Source of the DNA: Roseiarcus sp036513315 | GTDB taxonomy: Bacteria; Pseudomonadota; Alphaproteobacteria; Rhizobiales; Beijerinckiaceae | Length of the DNA stretch: 64,000 nt | Direction: 5' to 3' | Assembly (NCBI GenBank): GCA_036513315.1 | Contig: DATBZF010000127.1 | Coordinates: 62,001 to 126,000 of the forward strand | Part shown: positions 1 to 8,194 of the stretch, piece by piece | Layout of the letters: every line of letters starts with the position of its first letter | Position numbering within the stretch: the stretch's first letter is position 1 | The notes under the pieces: generated by a model | Seen by the model: the letters and a program-made list of their open reading frames with translations, nothing else | Database searches by the model: none | What the model was told of the DNA's origin: nothing | Translations under genes and position numbers: made by a program

Positions 1-533
1 GCGCGGGGATCGGCCCTGCCCGGCGCACGGTGTCGAAGAAGCGCGACACCGGCGAACTCATCGCCCATGACGTCGCAAGCTTCCGCCGCACCATCGAGAT
101 CAATCTGATCGGCACATTCGCGATGATCGCCAAAAGCGCGACGGCGATGGCGGCCCTGGCGCCGGTCTCGGCCGACGGCGCGCGCGGCGTGATCGTCACC
201 ACCGCCTCGGTCGCCGCCCAGGACGGCCAGATCGGCCAGGCCGCCTATGGCGCGTCAAAAGGCGGCGTATTGGCCCTGACCCTGCCCGTCGCGCGCGATC
301 TGGCTGCTTACGGCATCCGCGTGATGACCATCCTGCCCGGCCTGTTCCATACGCCGATGTTCGACAGCCTGCCCGAGGAGGCGCGCAACGCCCTCGCCGC
401 CTCCGTGCCCTTCCCTTCCCGCCTCGGCCGGCCGGAAGAATATGCCGCGCTGGTTCAGACGATCATCGCCAACGACATGCTCAACGGCGGCCATATCCGC
501 CTCGACGGCTCCCTGCGCATGGCGCCCAAATAG
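1..533 (+). CDS. Short-chain dehydrogenase, HSD10-like (5' end outside window)
   Basis: C-terminal two thirds of a classical SDR-fold NAD(P)-dependent oxidoreductase; the reading frame is open to base 1, so the true start lies upstream. The apparent GTG at 30 is internal: residues before it (AGIGPARRTV) match the segment after the cofactor-binding region of type II 3-hydroxyacyl-CoA dehydrogenases. Visible motifs are the NLIGTF strand, the catalytic Ser in VTTASVAAQDGQ, the YGASKGG Tyr/Lys pair, and the PGLFHTPM loop. Family members oxidise short 3-hydroxyacyl-CoA or hydroxysteroid substrates in the cytoplasm; the substrate here cannot be read from sequence. A tRNA gene follows about 100 bp downstream. 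Confidence 0.88.
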   Translation, partial: AGIGPARRTVSKKRDTGELIAHDVASFRRTIEINLIGTFAMIAKSATAMAALAPVSADGARGVIVTTASVAAQDGQIGQAAYGASKGGVLALTLPVARDLAAYGIRVMTILPGLFHTPMFDSLPEEARNALAASVPFPSRLGRPEEYAALVQTIIANDMLNGGHIRLDGSLRMAPK

Positions 534-637
534 GCGCCGCGCTTCATCGGCAGGCGGGCGGCGGGCGGTTTTTCTTGACAGCTTTGGCGACCGCTTCCTA
601 TATGCGCGCCACTGCGCGCCTTATCGGCGCGCGGCGC

Positions 638-714
638 GGCGGGGTAGCTCAGCTGGTTAGAGCAGCGGAATCATAATCCGGAGGTCGCCGGTTCAAATCC
701 GGCCCCCGCTACCA
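638..714 (+). tRNA. tRNA-Met (anticodon CAT)
   Basis: A 77-nt cloverleaf with CCA encoded. The acceptor arm pairs GGCGGGG with CCCCGCT, opening with a G-U pair. The D arm is GCTCAGCTGGTTAGAGC. The anticodon loop is AT-CAT-AA and the T arm is GCCGG-TTCAAAT-CCGGC, with discriminator A711. It resembles the alphaproteobacterial elongator tRNA-Met. A CAU anticodon is also used by lysidine-modified tRNA-Ile2 and by initiator tRNA. The G1-U72 pair is not the unpaired 1-72 expected of an initiator. Confidence 0.93.
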
Positions 715-1192
715 CTTTTCTTTTATATATTTCATACAGTTAAGTCTATTGCCGTTTGTCGCGGCTGCGCTTTTTCGTGTTTCAAGGAATGCATCGTATT
801 TCCTGACACCGTTCCCCAAGATTCCCGGCTAGTCCACGCGACATGGACGCGAAATGAAATTGCTTCGACAAAACTCGCGTCGCGAAGCATTGCGTCGTGT
901 GAGACAGCAGGGGGACGCGATTCCATGGGGGGCGGGCCGCCTGATGAACCATCGCGCGAATGTCAGTCCTGATGAGTCGGAAAGCCTCGCAGGGGATCTC
1001 CGGCCAGAGCGCATGTCTGGATCGACCTGCGCAGGCCCAAAAGTTGGCTAAGGGCTCAGGCGCCACGATCCGACTATGTCCCCGTGGCGCCCGAGTCGCG
1101 GCCCATGGCGCTTGTCTTTGAGATCGTACCGTTGCGACGCCACCGCTTGCTACGTGCCTTAGTTGTCCCGTAGGGCGCATGACACGTTCAGT
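715..1192. other. Non-coding stretch after tRNA-Met, with a hairpin
   Basis: No convincing gene. Directly after the tRNA lies an AT-rich run. At 1059-1091 there is a perfect 9-bp inverted repeat (GGCGCCACG / CGTGGCGCC, 15-nt loop) without a T-run. It could act as a weak terminator for the P460 gene read from the right or as a protein site. The open frames here lack any recognisable motif. Confidence 0.45.
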
Positions 1193-1762
1193 TCAGGGCG
1201 TAGGTGCATAGTGGGTGAAAACGTAGTCACGGTCTTTGGCTGGCTGGTGACAGGAGAAGCACTTTGCATGCAACGCCTCATTGCCGGGTTTGCCGTTCGT
1301 GAAGTCGGCGAATCCCCAGCCGCCGGACGCAGCGTATTTTTTCGAGTCTTTGACCATGAATTGAACGTTCATGGCGGACCCAGCAAAAGACGAGGCAAGG
1401 CCGAGGCCGGGAAAGCCTGCAGCCAAGGCTTGGTTGTCCGTATCCGACGAGTCTTCATTCCAGTGCAGCGCCGCGATAATCGCGCCATCCGGGAACGGCC
1501 GAGTCCCGTCGCGATAGGCTTGGATCGCAAGATCGTTGCCCAATTCGGCGCGCAACTGCCTGAGCGCGCCGCCATCGCCTGTCAGTTGCTTGCCCGTCAG
1601 GCGTTTGACCGAAATCAAGCGCCAGTCACGATATGCGTCCGGGATTTTGATTCCGTAGATCGGCGCGGCCTCTCCATTGGACTGCCCGGATGCGGCCTCC
1701 ATATAAGCGGCGCCGCCGGCGAGCGCCGTGACCGCCGCTGCGACCCATGCTATCCTTCTCAT
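1193..1762 (-). CDS. Cytochrome P460 family protein
   Basis: 189-residue exported c-type haem protein. An N-terminal hydrophobic signal (residues 1-25) is followed by a P460 domain and a C-terminal haem attachment motif CFSCH at 168-172. Known cytochromes P460 oxidise hydroxylamine in the periplasm using a haem cross-linked to a lysine; the cross-linking lysine cannot be assigned here by eye, so function as hydroxylamine oxidase, NO-related detoxification or another peroxygenase-like role stays open. The start is fixed by a very strong ribosome site, AGGAGGAGG, a few bases before ATG. It is the last gene of a minus-strand row that begins at the efflux pair near 9.4 kb. Confidence 0.85.
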   Translation of the reverse strand: MRRIAWVAAAVTALAGGAAYMEAASGQSNGEAAPIYGIKIPDAYRDWRLISVKRLTGKQLTGDGGALRQLRAELGNDLAIQAYRDGTRPFPDGAIIAALHWNEDSSDTDNQALAAGFPGLGLASSFAGSAMNVQFMVKDSKKYAASGGWGFADFTNGKPGNEALHAKCFSCHQPAKDRDYVFTHYAPTP

Positions 1763-1771
1763 GACCTCCTC

Positions 1772-1951
1772 CTAACTGTTGACGACTGGATACTGTCCCG
1801 CGCGACTGGCGCCGACGACCGGTAGCGCCGCGAGTTTCGCCTCGACATCCGCATATTGTGGATCGCCGGGCGCCAAGCCGAGGCGATACCGATAGGAGTG
1901 TCCGGCGGAGCCACGCCTACAAGGGCTGCTTTGCGCCACTTTGCTCGCCGA
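1772..1951 (-). other. Coding-like tail of an unrecognised protein
   Basis: Between the VOC stop and the P460 start, a frame ending in TAG (1772-1774) reads like the C-terminus of a soluble protein, for example YRYRLGLAPGDPQYADVEAK followed by LAALPVVGASRAGQY. It has no start codon and begins after a stop inside the VOC gene. It may be the tail of a gene whose body was lost, or VOC once continued through a different frame. I do not recognise the family. Confidence 0.25.
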
Positions 1952-2531
1952 TCATGTGATCCGCGTACCAGTGGCGCCACTCCGTATCGCGCTGTCCGAT
2001 ACGGGCCTCATGTTCGCCATGGGCGGCCGCGGCACGCCGAAGCGCGGCCGCGAGGTCGGCTCGCGAGGAGAACGTCGCCGTGTCGGCGCTCATTCGCCCG
2101 GGCAGTCGTCGCGTCACCTCTTGAACGAGCCAGTTGTTGCCGTCCGGATCGTTGAACGTAACAAACGAAAAATAACTGCGCCGCTCCGGATCTGGGCCGC
2201 TAACGCGGCTGTCGCGGCTGTCGCCCCGATGGAAAACCTCGCTCACGTCGGCGCCGCGAGCCGCAAGATCGGCGCGAGCCGCGTCGATGTCATTCACGAC
2301 CAGGTAAAAGCGAGCCGAAGGACTTGAGCCAAGCTGGATCGAGCTCGGCGAGCCCGGGGGAGTTAGCTGTACCGCGCGCGATCCGTCAGACCTTACGAAG
2401 TCGGCGTCGAGCCGCCAGCCGAGGGTCAAATAAAAGCTCTTCGCGCGATCGACGTCAGACACAGGGATGATCGCGACTTCGAATTTCATATCGACGGATT
2501 CAGCCGGTTGCGACCTGGCAGGACTTTCCAT
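1917..2531 (-). CDS. VOC (glyoxalase/bleomycin-resistance fold) protein
   Basis: 204 residues. The vicinal-oxygen-chelate domain spans about residues 14-135: it opens with MKFEVAIIPVSDVDRAKSFY, contains the arm FYLVVNDIDAARADL and ends with FNDPDGNNWLVQEV. Family members bind a metal and act on small electrophiles, antibiotics or aromatic diols, or simply sequester ligands. A further 60 residues, rich in Ala/Arg, follow the domain. ATG at 2531 is preferred over the upstream in-frame start because AGGAGAG lies 5-7 bases before it. It sits in the same minus-strand row as the regulator and the P460 gene, so a detoxification role is plausible but inferred. Confidence 0.82.
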   Translation of the reverse strand: MESPARSQPAESVDMKFEVAIIPVSDVDRAKSFYLTLGWRLDADFVRSDGSRAVQLTPPGSPSSIQLGSSPSARFYLVVNDIDAARADLAARGADVSEVFHRGDSRDSRVSGPDPERRSYFSFVTFNDPDGNNWLVQEVTRRLPGRMSADTATFSSRADLAAALRRAAAAHGEHEARIGQRDTEWRHWYADHMIGEQSGAKQPL

Positions 2532-2636
2532 GGTTCTCTCCTGGGGTTGAGGGGTTTGATTTGGAACTATCTCGATAAACCAAGGCGTAGGGTCGCCACC
2601 GGCCCCTTGGCGCCCGATGTCGGAGGCCACCGCGCG

Positions 2637-3338
2637 CTACTCAAACTCTGCATCGAATATCTCTACGTCGAACAGCGCAGGCTTGGCCGCGACCGTTCCG
2701 TCCGCCGCAAGGCCTAGCGACCGCCGCAGCGTCGGAACGACGATTCCGTCAAATTCCTGATGCGCCCAAGAGTAGTCCGCAACTCTCACACCGTAGAGGT
2801 CGCGATCGATCCGTCTCTGCAAACCGTCCGAGTCAAAATAGATAGTCTGCTCGTGGGCGCCGAAGCTTTCCGGCAATATCGCTCGGATCCGCCGCCATAC
2901 CTGGCCCTGCTCGGACCAGGGCGTCAATTCCTCAGTTGTGGCGTCGGGATGGGCGAGTACGAATGGCGATGTCAGGTCGTGCCAAATGGAGGAACCGCAC
3001 ATGAAGACGAGTTGCAACTCATCCACGAGACCATCAATCGCGAGAGGTCGGAACATTGCGTGAGCGGCGCGCCTCGTGCGTACGACATTGCCGCCCGCAT
3101 CTTCAATGTCGACCCGATCGGGCTGATAGACGCCACAAACGCCTGCATCCGCAAATCCCGTCAACCGAACGAGTTGGCTGCGAGTCGACCCCTCCGCGAC
3201 AAGGTCTTTGAATTGAGCTGATCGGTTCGCACGAACAACGAGGTCGCCGGCGACCGACAGTTGGAGCGTAAACCGCTTCAGTCTCTCCCATTTCGTCAAG
3301 CCTCCGCTGGCTTCAATCGCGACATCGAGGAGTGTCAT
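2637..3338 (-). CDS. Conserved-looking hypothetical protein, 233 aa
   Basis: I do not recognise a named family with certainty. The protein opens with TLLDVAIEASGGLTKWERLK, resembling bacterial proteins with a lipoprotein-carrier-like beta fold that measure or bind a lipid-like ligand. It lacks an obvious signal peptide or membrane segment. It is acidic at the C-terminus (DVEIFDAEFE). The upstream gap of 115 bp carries a weak copy of the 18-bp repeat seen before emrA, at 3392-3409. It lies directly downstream of the large winged-helix regulator and upstream of the VOC gene, all on the minus strand. Confidence 0.7.
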   Translation of the reverse strand: MTLLDVAIEASGGLTKWERLKRFTLQLSVAGDLVVRANRSAQFKDLVAEGSTRSQLVRLTGFADAGVCGVYQPDRVDIEDAGGNVVRTRRAAHAMFRPLAIDGLVDELQLVFMCGSSIWHDLTSPFVLAHPDATTEELTPWSEQGQVWRRIRAILPESFGAHEQTIYFDSDGLQRRIDRDLYGVRVADYSWAHQEFDGIVVPTLRRSLGLAADGTVAAKPALFDVEIFDAEFE

Positions 3339-3391
3339 GTCTGGCCAATTCCCTCACAACTCGGCGTCAGCATGGCGATCAATTTGCTGGC

Positions 3392-3409
3392 TGGCTTGTT
3401 AGAAGTTGT
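3392..3409 (-). promoter_or_regulatory. Possible third copy of the emrA/epoxide-hydrolase operator
   Basis: On the minus strand this reads ACAACTTCTAACAAGCCA, matching 13 of 18 positions of the consensus ACACCCRCTAACGWGCAA found at 9470-9487 and 9702-9719. Its orientation and distance to the next start (54-71 bp before 3338) are close to those of the site before emrA (58-75 bp). The match alone is weak. Confidence 0.28.
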
Positions 3410-3453
3410 GAGGAACTGCGAGACAATTTCGTCGCACTATCTATTTGACAACA

Positions 3454-6351
3454 CTACATATTTAGAGAATCCAGAAGCATCTTCGCCGCCACGAGATCCA
3501 TGCTTGCAAGGCCTTCGTCGTATCTGCGGTAAAGTGGTTCGATCAACGCGCGCGCCTCCCCTCCCCGTCCCTTTTCCCGCCATAGGCGACCCAGAGCGAC
3601 CGCGGCGCGCAACTCCCATCCAAGCGCGCATTGTCTGCGCGAAACCTCCAGGGATTGTCGAAACCAGGTCTCGGCTTCGTCGGGGCGGCCCAATGATCTT
3701 AGAATGTCCCCCTTTACCCGCAGCATCTCGGGAAGATCGAAGGATTCGCCGCGATCGTTCATCTGTGCGATGCATTCGTTGATGATACGGATCGCGTCAT
3801 CGAATTGACCAAGCTGGGCGCGTGACTCAGCCTGCGTGGTTCCAAACACGGTTGTCATCAAGCGATAGCGGGTCGCTCTCAGCGTCGCCTGGCTTCGCGC
3901 AAGATGATCGATCCCGTCGTCAAGCTCACCTCGCCTTATCAGCAGTTCCCCTTTAAAACCTATGCCCACGGCATGATGGGGTCCCAGAGCGTGCTTCCCG
4001 GTGTGGTCGATGAGCCTATCGATCAAAGGGGCGGCATTGGCCCAATCTCCGATCCAGAGAAAGATCGGGATCGTAAAAAGCAACGCCAGACTTAGGCTCA
4101 ACGGTTGCTGTACGCGCTCGGCTTCGCTGATCGTATATCTCGCCGTCGCAACGGCGCTGTCTGGACGGCCGGTAAGCCAGAGCGCCCGCGAGAGAGTAAA
4201 TAGCGCGAAAGTGCGGTTATCGAAGCCCATATGCAGAGTATAGGATCGCTGCGAGGTCGGGTTCTGCAACATGGCGGTCTCGCAAAGCTCGACCGCCCTT
4301 TGCTGGTTGCCGATCATATGATGCGCGACCCCCAGCGCCCACTCGACATAGATCATACTGGAAGGATCGTTGAGAATCCTGGCAATGGCTTCAGCCCGCG
4401 TTCCCGCATCCAATGAGCCTTGAAGATCTCCGATCCGAGTGCAGTAGATTTGAAACAGCTGAAGCAGCCACAACTGCCAATAGCGGTCGCCGAGTTCCTC
4501 AGCCAGTTGCAGGCTCCGGGTGAGCGCGGATCGCACGGCTTCTGTATTGCTCTGCATGAACATGACGGACACGCCAAGCGCGGCCTGCAGCTCCATCTCC
4601 TGGCGTCCGCCAATCGTCGTCGCGCCGAGCATGGTCACCGCTTGCTGCGTCCAGCGCTGGCATTCTGTCAGCAACGAAAGCCCCAGGAAAAATTGGGTCG
4701 CCGAGGCAGCCAGCGCAACGCCGACCGTAACATCTCCATGTCCGGAAAAACTCCAATCCAACGCCGCTCGAACATTGGAGACCTGGTCTGCTAGCGAAAG
4801 AAAACGGCCGTCGCTTTGGAGACCGCTGGATTTGACCGAGATATCGTTCAGAAAGTCCCGAAAATACTCTGCGTGAGTGCGCGCGGCCCGATCCGCATCG
4901 CCGGCCTCCAGCAGCTTTTCGCGCGCGAAAGTTCGCGTCATATCCAACAGGCGATAACGCAGCGGCCGCTCGGATGTCGTCGCGACCAGGGATTTCGCTG
5001 TGAGACTCGCGATGGCGTCGGCGGCCTCGAATTTGCTGAGGCCTTGATGGGAGGCAACGGCGATCGCTGCTTCCAACGTGAATGCCCCGGCAAAAACCGA
5101 CAACCTACGTAGAGCGACGCCCTCGGTTTGGGGAAGGAGATCGTAGCTCCAACCGAGGGCGGCACTCAGGGTTTGGTGTCTGGGAATAGCTGTGCGCCGC
5201 CCTCGCCACAGCAATGAGAGGTGGCTGTCGAGGAGAGATGCGGTTCCGGCGATGCCATAAGAGTCCACCCGTCCAGCGGCGAGTTCGATCGCCAGGGGAA
5301 TGCCGTCGAGGCGCCGACAGATCTCCGCGACCAGCCCCGCGTCTTCTTCGCTAACGCCCATCCCACCCAAACTCGGGGCGACGCGCTCCAGGAACAATTG
5401 AGCTGCGGGATAGGAAGAAATATCCGCGGCCTTCACCGATTGGTGCGATTGCGGGTAACTCAGGGGGAAGAGCCGAAATACACACTCGCTTTCGATCCTG
5501 AGCGCCTCCCGGCTGGTCGCGAGGAGTCGGGCCTCCGGGGCGTCGCGTGCAAGGCGCTCGGCCAGCGGCGCCAATGGTTCGAGTACGTGTTCGCAACTAT
5601 CCAAGATCAAAAGCGCGCGTCTTTCGCGCAAGAAGGCAAGCACGTCGGGCGTCGGATCTTGCGAGCTGACAGTTAATCCCAGCGCGGAAGCGATGGTGCT
5701 CGGGACAAGGCTGACATCCGTCAATCCACTGAAATCGATAAAAAAAATCAGTCCACGAAATTCGGTGAATTGGCGATGCGCCACTGCGACGGCGACTGAG
5801 GTCTTGCCCATGCCGCCAGGACCGACAATAGTCACGACGCGATGCAACATGATGTCTGCCGAGATCTTCTCCACCGCTTCTGCCCGTCCGATTAGCCTGG
5901 CGATCTGGGACGGCAGAGGACCGGGGGAAGCTGTGGACGCCGACGGCGGCGCCGCCGATGCCTCGGAACATACAGGGCGTGCGACGAAACAATAGCCGCG
6001 TCCGGGCACGTTTTTGATATATTGAGCGCCATTCGTGTCGCCGAGGGCCTTGCGCAATACAGTGACGTGGAAGCGCAGGCTGCCCTCGTCCACATGCACA
6101 TTGGCCCACACCTGCTTCATGAGCTCGCGCTTGTCCACCACTTCGCCCGGTCGCGCGGCGAGAAACATCAGTATGTCGAGGGCGCGGCCGCCAATGTGCA
6201 GGGCAGCGCCCTCCTTCTCCAACAAGCGAGCCTTTGGAGTGAGCCGAAAGGGGCCAAAAGCGATCGGACGGTCATGGGACTGGTCGTCGGCCACGTCTTG
6301 GCGCCCCCCTGCCAGAGCAGCAAATCTAACAGAACGGCGGCGGAGATGCAT
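3454..6351 (-). CDS. Winged-helix/NB-ARC-type ATPase/TPR transcriptional regulator (copy 1)
   Basis: 965-residue STAND-class regulator. Residues about 28-125 form an OmpR/PhoB-type winged helix (FGPFRLTPKARLL, recognition region SLRFHVTVLRKALGD, wing VPGRGYCFVARP). A Walker A loop GPGGMGKT lies at 177-184 and a Walker B strand (LLILDSCEHV) follows. The C-terminal half is helical, TPR-like. Such proteins usually bind ATP, oligomerise on ligand and activate nearby genes. The exact start is uncertain because residues 1-25 are not domain-like. It is paralogous to the gene at 15365-18247. It lies downstream of emrAB and upstream of the hypothetical, VOC and P460 genes, consistent with controlling this block. 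Confidence 0.88.
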   Translation of the reverse strand: MHLRRRSVRFAALAGGRQDVADDQSHDRPIAFGPFRLTPKARLLEKEGAALHIGGRALDILMFLAARPGEVVDKRELMKQVWANVHVDEGSLRFHVTVLRKALGDTNGAQYIKNVPGRGYCFVARPVCSEASAAPPSASTASPGPLPSQIARLIGRAEAVEKISADIMLHRVVTIVGPGGMGKTSVAVAVAHRQFTEFRGLIFFIDFSGLTDVSLVPSTIASALGLTVSSQDPTPDVLAFLRERRALLILDSCEHVLEPLAPLAERLARDAPEARLLATSREALRIESECVFRLFPLSYPQSHQSVKAADISSYPAAQLFLERVAPSLGGMGVSEEDAGLVAEICRRLDGIPLAIELAAGRVDSYGIAGTASLLDSHLSLLWRGRRTAIPRHQTLSAALGWSYDLLPQTEGVALRRLSVFAGAFTLEAAIAVASHQGLSKFEAADAIASLTAKSLVATTSERPLRYRLLDMTRTFAREKLLEAGDADRAARTHAEYFRDFLNDISVKSSGLQSDGRFLSLADQVSNVRAALDWSFSGHGDVTVGVALAASATQFFLGLSLLTECQRWTQQAVTMLGATTIGGRQEMELQAALGVSVMFMQSNTEAVRSALTRSLQLAEELGDRYWQLWLLQLFQIYCTRIGDLQGSLDAGTRAEAIARILNDPSSMIYVEWALGVAHHMIGNQQRAVELCETAMLQNPTSQRSYTLHMGFDNRTFALFTLSRALWLTGRPDSAVATARYTISEAERVQQPLSLSLALLFTIPIFLWIGDWANAAPLIDRLIDHTGKHALGPHHAVGIGFKGELLIRRGELDDGIDHLARSQATLRATRYRLMTTVFGTTQAESRAQLGQFDDAIRIINECIAQMNDRGESFDLPEMLRVKGDILRSLGRPDEAETWFRQSLEVSRRQCALGWELRAAVALGRLWREKGRGGEARALIEPLYRRYDEGLASMDLVAAKMLLDSLNM

Positions 6352-6588
6352 GCCCCAGAGCGGGAAATCCCTGCCGGGGCGGCGTCGGCCCAGGGACTGC
6401 CGCCGCGCCGTTCAAATCGAGCTGCACTGTTCCAGACAGCGGTGTCATTGCGGATTCGGCGACCGCGGTCTTGTAGAATTCGATCGGATTGCCGCCGTCA
6501 TTGCCGCATCGCAGGTGGTGGAGCGAGCCGCCGCTCCGACGCCGTCGCCCTCGGGAGAACGCTCCTCCACATGTTCCGCGGATTCTCC

Positions 6589-8190
6589 CTAGTGCGCGCC
6601 CGCAGCCGCGCCTGGTTTTGACTTCTTTGTCAACAGAACCGCCGCGGTGGCGAGAAGTAGAACCACGCCGAGCACCAGGAAAGTGTCGCTATATCCCTGA
6701 ACCAGCGCCTGCTGTTTGACTGTTTTGCCCAGCGCGACGATGGCCTGATGCTGCGCGGCGGCGGGATCGGCGACGCCGTGACCGAGAAAGTATTTCGTCA
6801 ACTCCGTAAGGCGATCGCGCACTTCCGGCCGCCCCAGATCAATCGATTGACCAATGATGTTCGAGTGAAATTGCTCCCGTTTGGTGACGATCGTGGCGAG
6901 CACTGCGGTCCCGATCGCACCGCCGAGGTTGCGCATCATATTCGAGATGCCCGACGCCGCCGCCGCGTCTTGTAGCGGAATGCCGCCGAGCGAGACATTG
7001 CTGAGCGGAACCAACGTCAGAGCTTGACCAACGGCGCGCACGATGTTGGGGACCCACAGCTGGTCGCCGGAATAATCAAACGACATTGTCGTATTCAAAA
7101 AGGAGCTGTAGGCGAACAGCAGCAGACCAAATGCCGCGATATATCGCGGGTCGACCCGCTGCATCAGCATTGGAACGAGCGGAATGAGAAGAAGTTGAGG
7201 CAGACCCGTCCAGGCCAGCACGTTACCGATCTGCTCGGCATTGTAGCCTTGCACTTGGCCCAGATAAGCCGGTAGCAGATAGATCGAGCCGAACAATCCG
7301 AAGCCGAGAAAAATGGCGGCCGCCGTGCCCATGCCAAAATTGCGGTTGGTCAGCAGCCTGAGGCGAAGCAGCGGCTTTTTGACGATCAGTTCATTGGCCA
7401 CGAATAGCGACAGGCTGATCGCGGCGACGATCGCAAGATTGATGATGAATTGCGAGCCGAACCAATCGTCCTTGTTGCCCTCCTCAAGCACCGCCTGCAG
7501 CGAAGACAAGCCGACCGCCATCGTTGCGATTCCGAACCAGTCGCCCTCTTTCAGAAGGCCAAGCTGCAATGGCTGGCGCTCCAACGTAAAAAAGAGCGTG
7601 GCCACCATAACGATGGTGGGGATCACGTTGACGAAGAAAATGGTCTGCCAGCCATAATTCTCTGTAAGATAGCCGCCGATGGTCGGCCCAATGGCCGGCG
7701 CGAAGGTCACAGCGATGGAAAACATTGCAAGTCCAATCGGCTGCTGTCGTTTCGGCAGTTTGGTGAACACCAGCGTGAAGGCCATTGGGATCAGCACGCC
7801 GCCGAAATAACCTTGCAGGCCACGCATCGCGATCATCGACGGCAAATCGTGAGTGAAGGCGCAGGCGACCGAGAAAACGGCAAACAACGTCGCATGCAGC
7901 AGTATGATCCGGCGAAACGAGAATACGCGACTGAGATAGTCGGTTAGCGGGATGACCACGATCTCGCCAATCAGGTAGGACGTCGAAATCCAGGAACCGT
8001 TGTCAACGCCGGTTCCAATGCCCCCCTCGATATCGAGAAGAGAAGCATTCGTGATCTGGATGTTCAGGATCGCCATAAAGGCGCCGATCATAGCGGCCAG
8101 AATGGAGATCCAGACCACCGGGCTGGCGCGATCGGCATTTTGTGACGCGGCGCCGAGCGAGGATGTCGCCGAGAGAGTTGGCATGGCCAT
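6589..8190 (-). CDS. emrB: DHA2-family multidrug efflux MFS transporter, EmrB type
   Basis: 533-residue, 14-helix drug:H+ antiporter of the DHA2 family in the inner membrane. It shows the family features GSWISTSYLIGEIVVIPL, MRGLQGYFGGVLIP (motif D/A region) and the motif C helix FAPAIGPTIGGYLTENYGWQ. With EmrA and an outer-membrane channel it would export hydrophobic weak acids or other toxicants across both membranes. It starts 4 bp after the emrA stop, so the two are co-translated. No outer-membrane factor is adjacent; a TolC-like partner must be elsewhere. The C-terminus ends in a basic tail (TKKSKPGAAAGAH). Confidence 0.93.
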   Translation of the reverse strand: MAMPTLSATSSLGAASQNADRASPVVWISILAAMIGAFMAILNIQITNASLLDIEGGIGTGVDNGSWISTSYLIGEIVVIPLTDYLSRVFSFRRIILLHATLFAVFSVACAFTHDLPSMIAMRGLQGYFGGVLIPMAFTLVFTKLPKRQQPIGLAMFSIAVTFAPAIGPTIGGYLTENYGWQTIFFVNVIPTIVMVATLFFTLERQPLQLGLLKEGDWFGIATMAVGLSSLQAVLEEGNKDDWFGSQFIINLAIVAAISLSLFVANELIVKKPLLRLRLLTNRNFGMGTAAAIFLGFGLFGSIYLLPAYLGQVQGYNAEQIGNVLAWTGLPQLLLIPLVPMLMQRVDPRYIAAFGLLLFAYSSFLNTTMSFDYSGDQLWVPNIVRAVGQALTLVPLSNVSLGGIPLQDAAAASGISNMMRNLGGAIGTAVLATIVTKREQFHSNIIGQSIDLGRPEVRDRLTELTKYFLGHGVADPAAAQHQAIVALGKTVKQQALVQGYSDTFLVLGVVLLLATAAVLLTKKSKPGAAAGAH

Positions 8191-8194
8191 AACT

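Noticed and set aside
782..1180. Open frames downstream of the tRNA, up to 132 codons
   Set aside because: No motif, no ribosome site, and composition is not protein-like.
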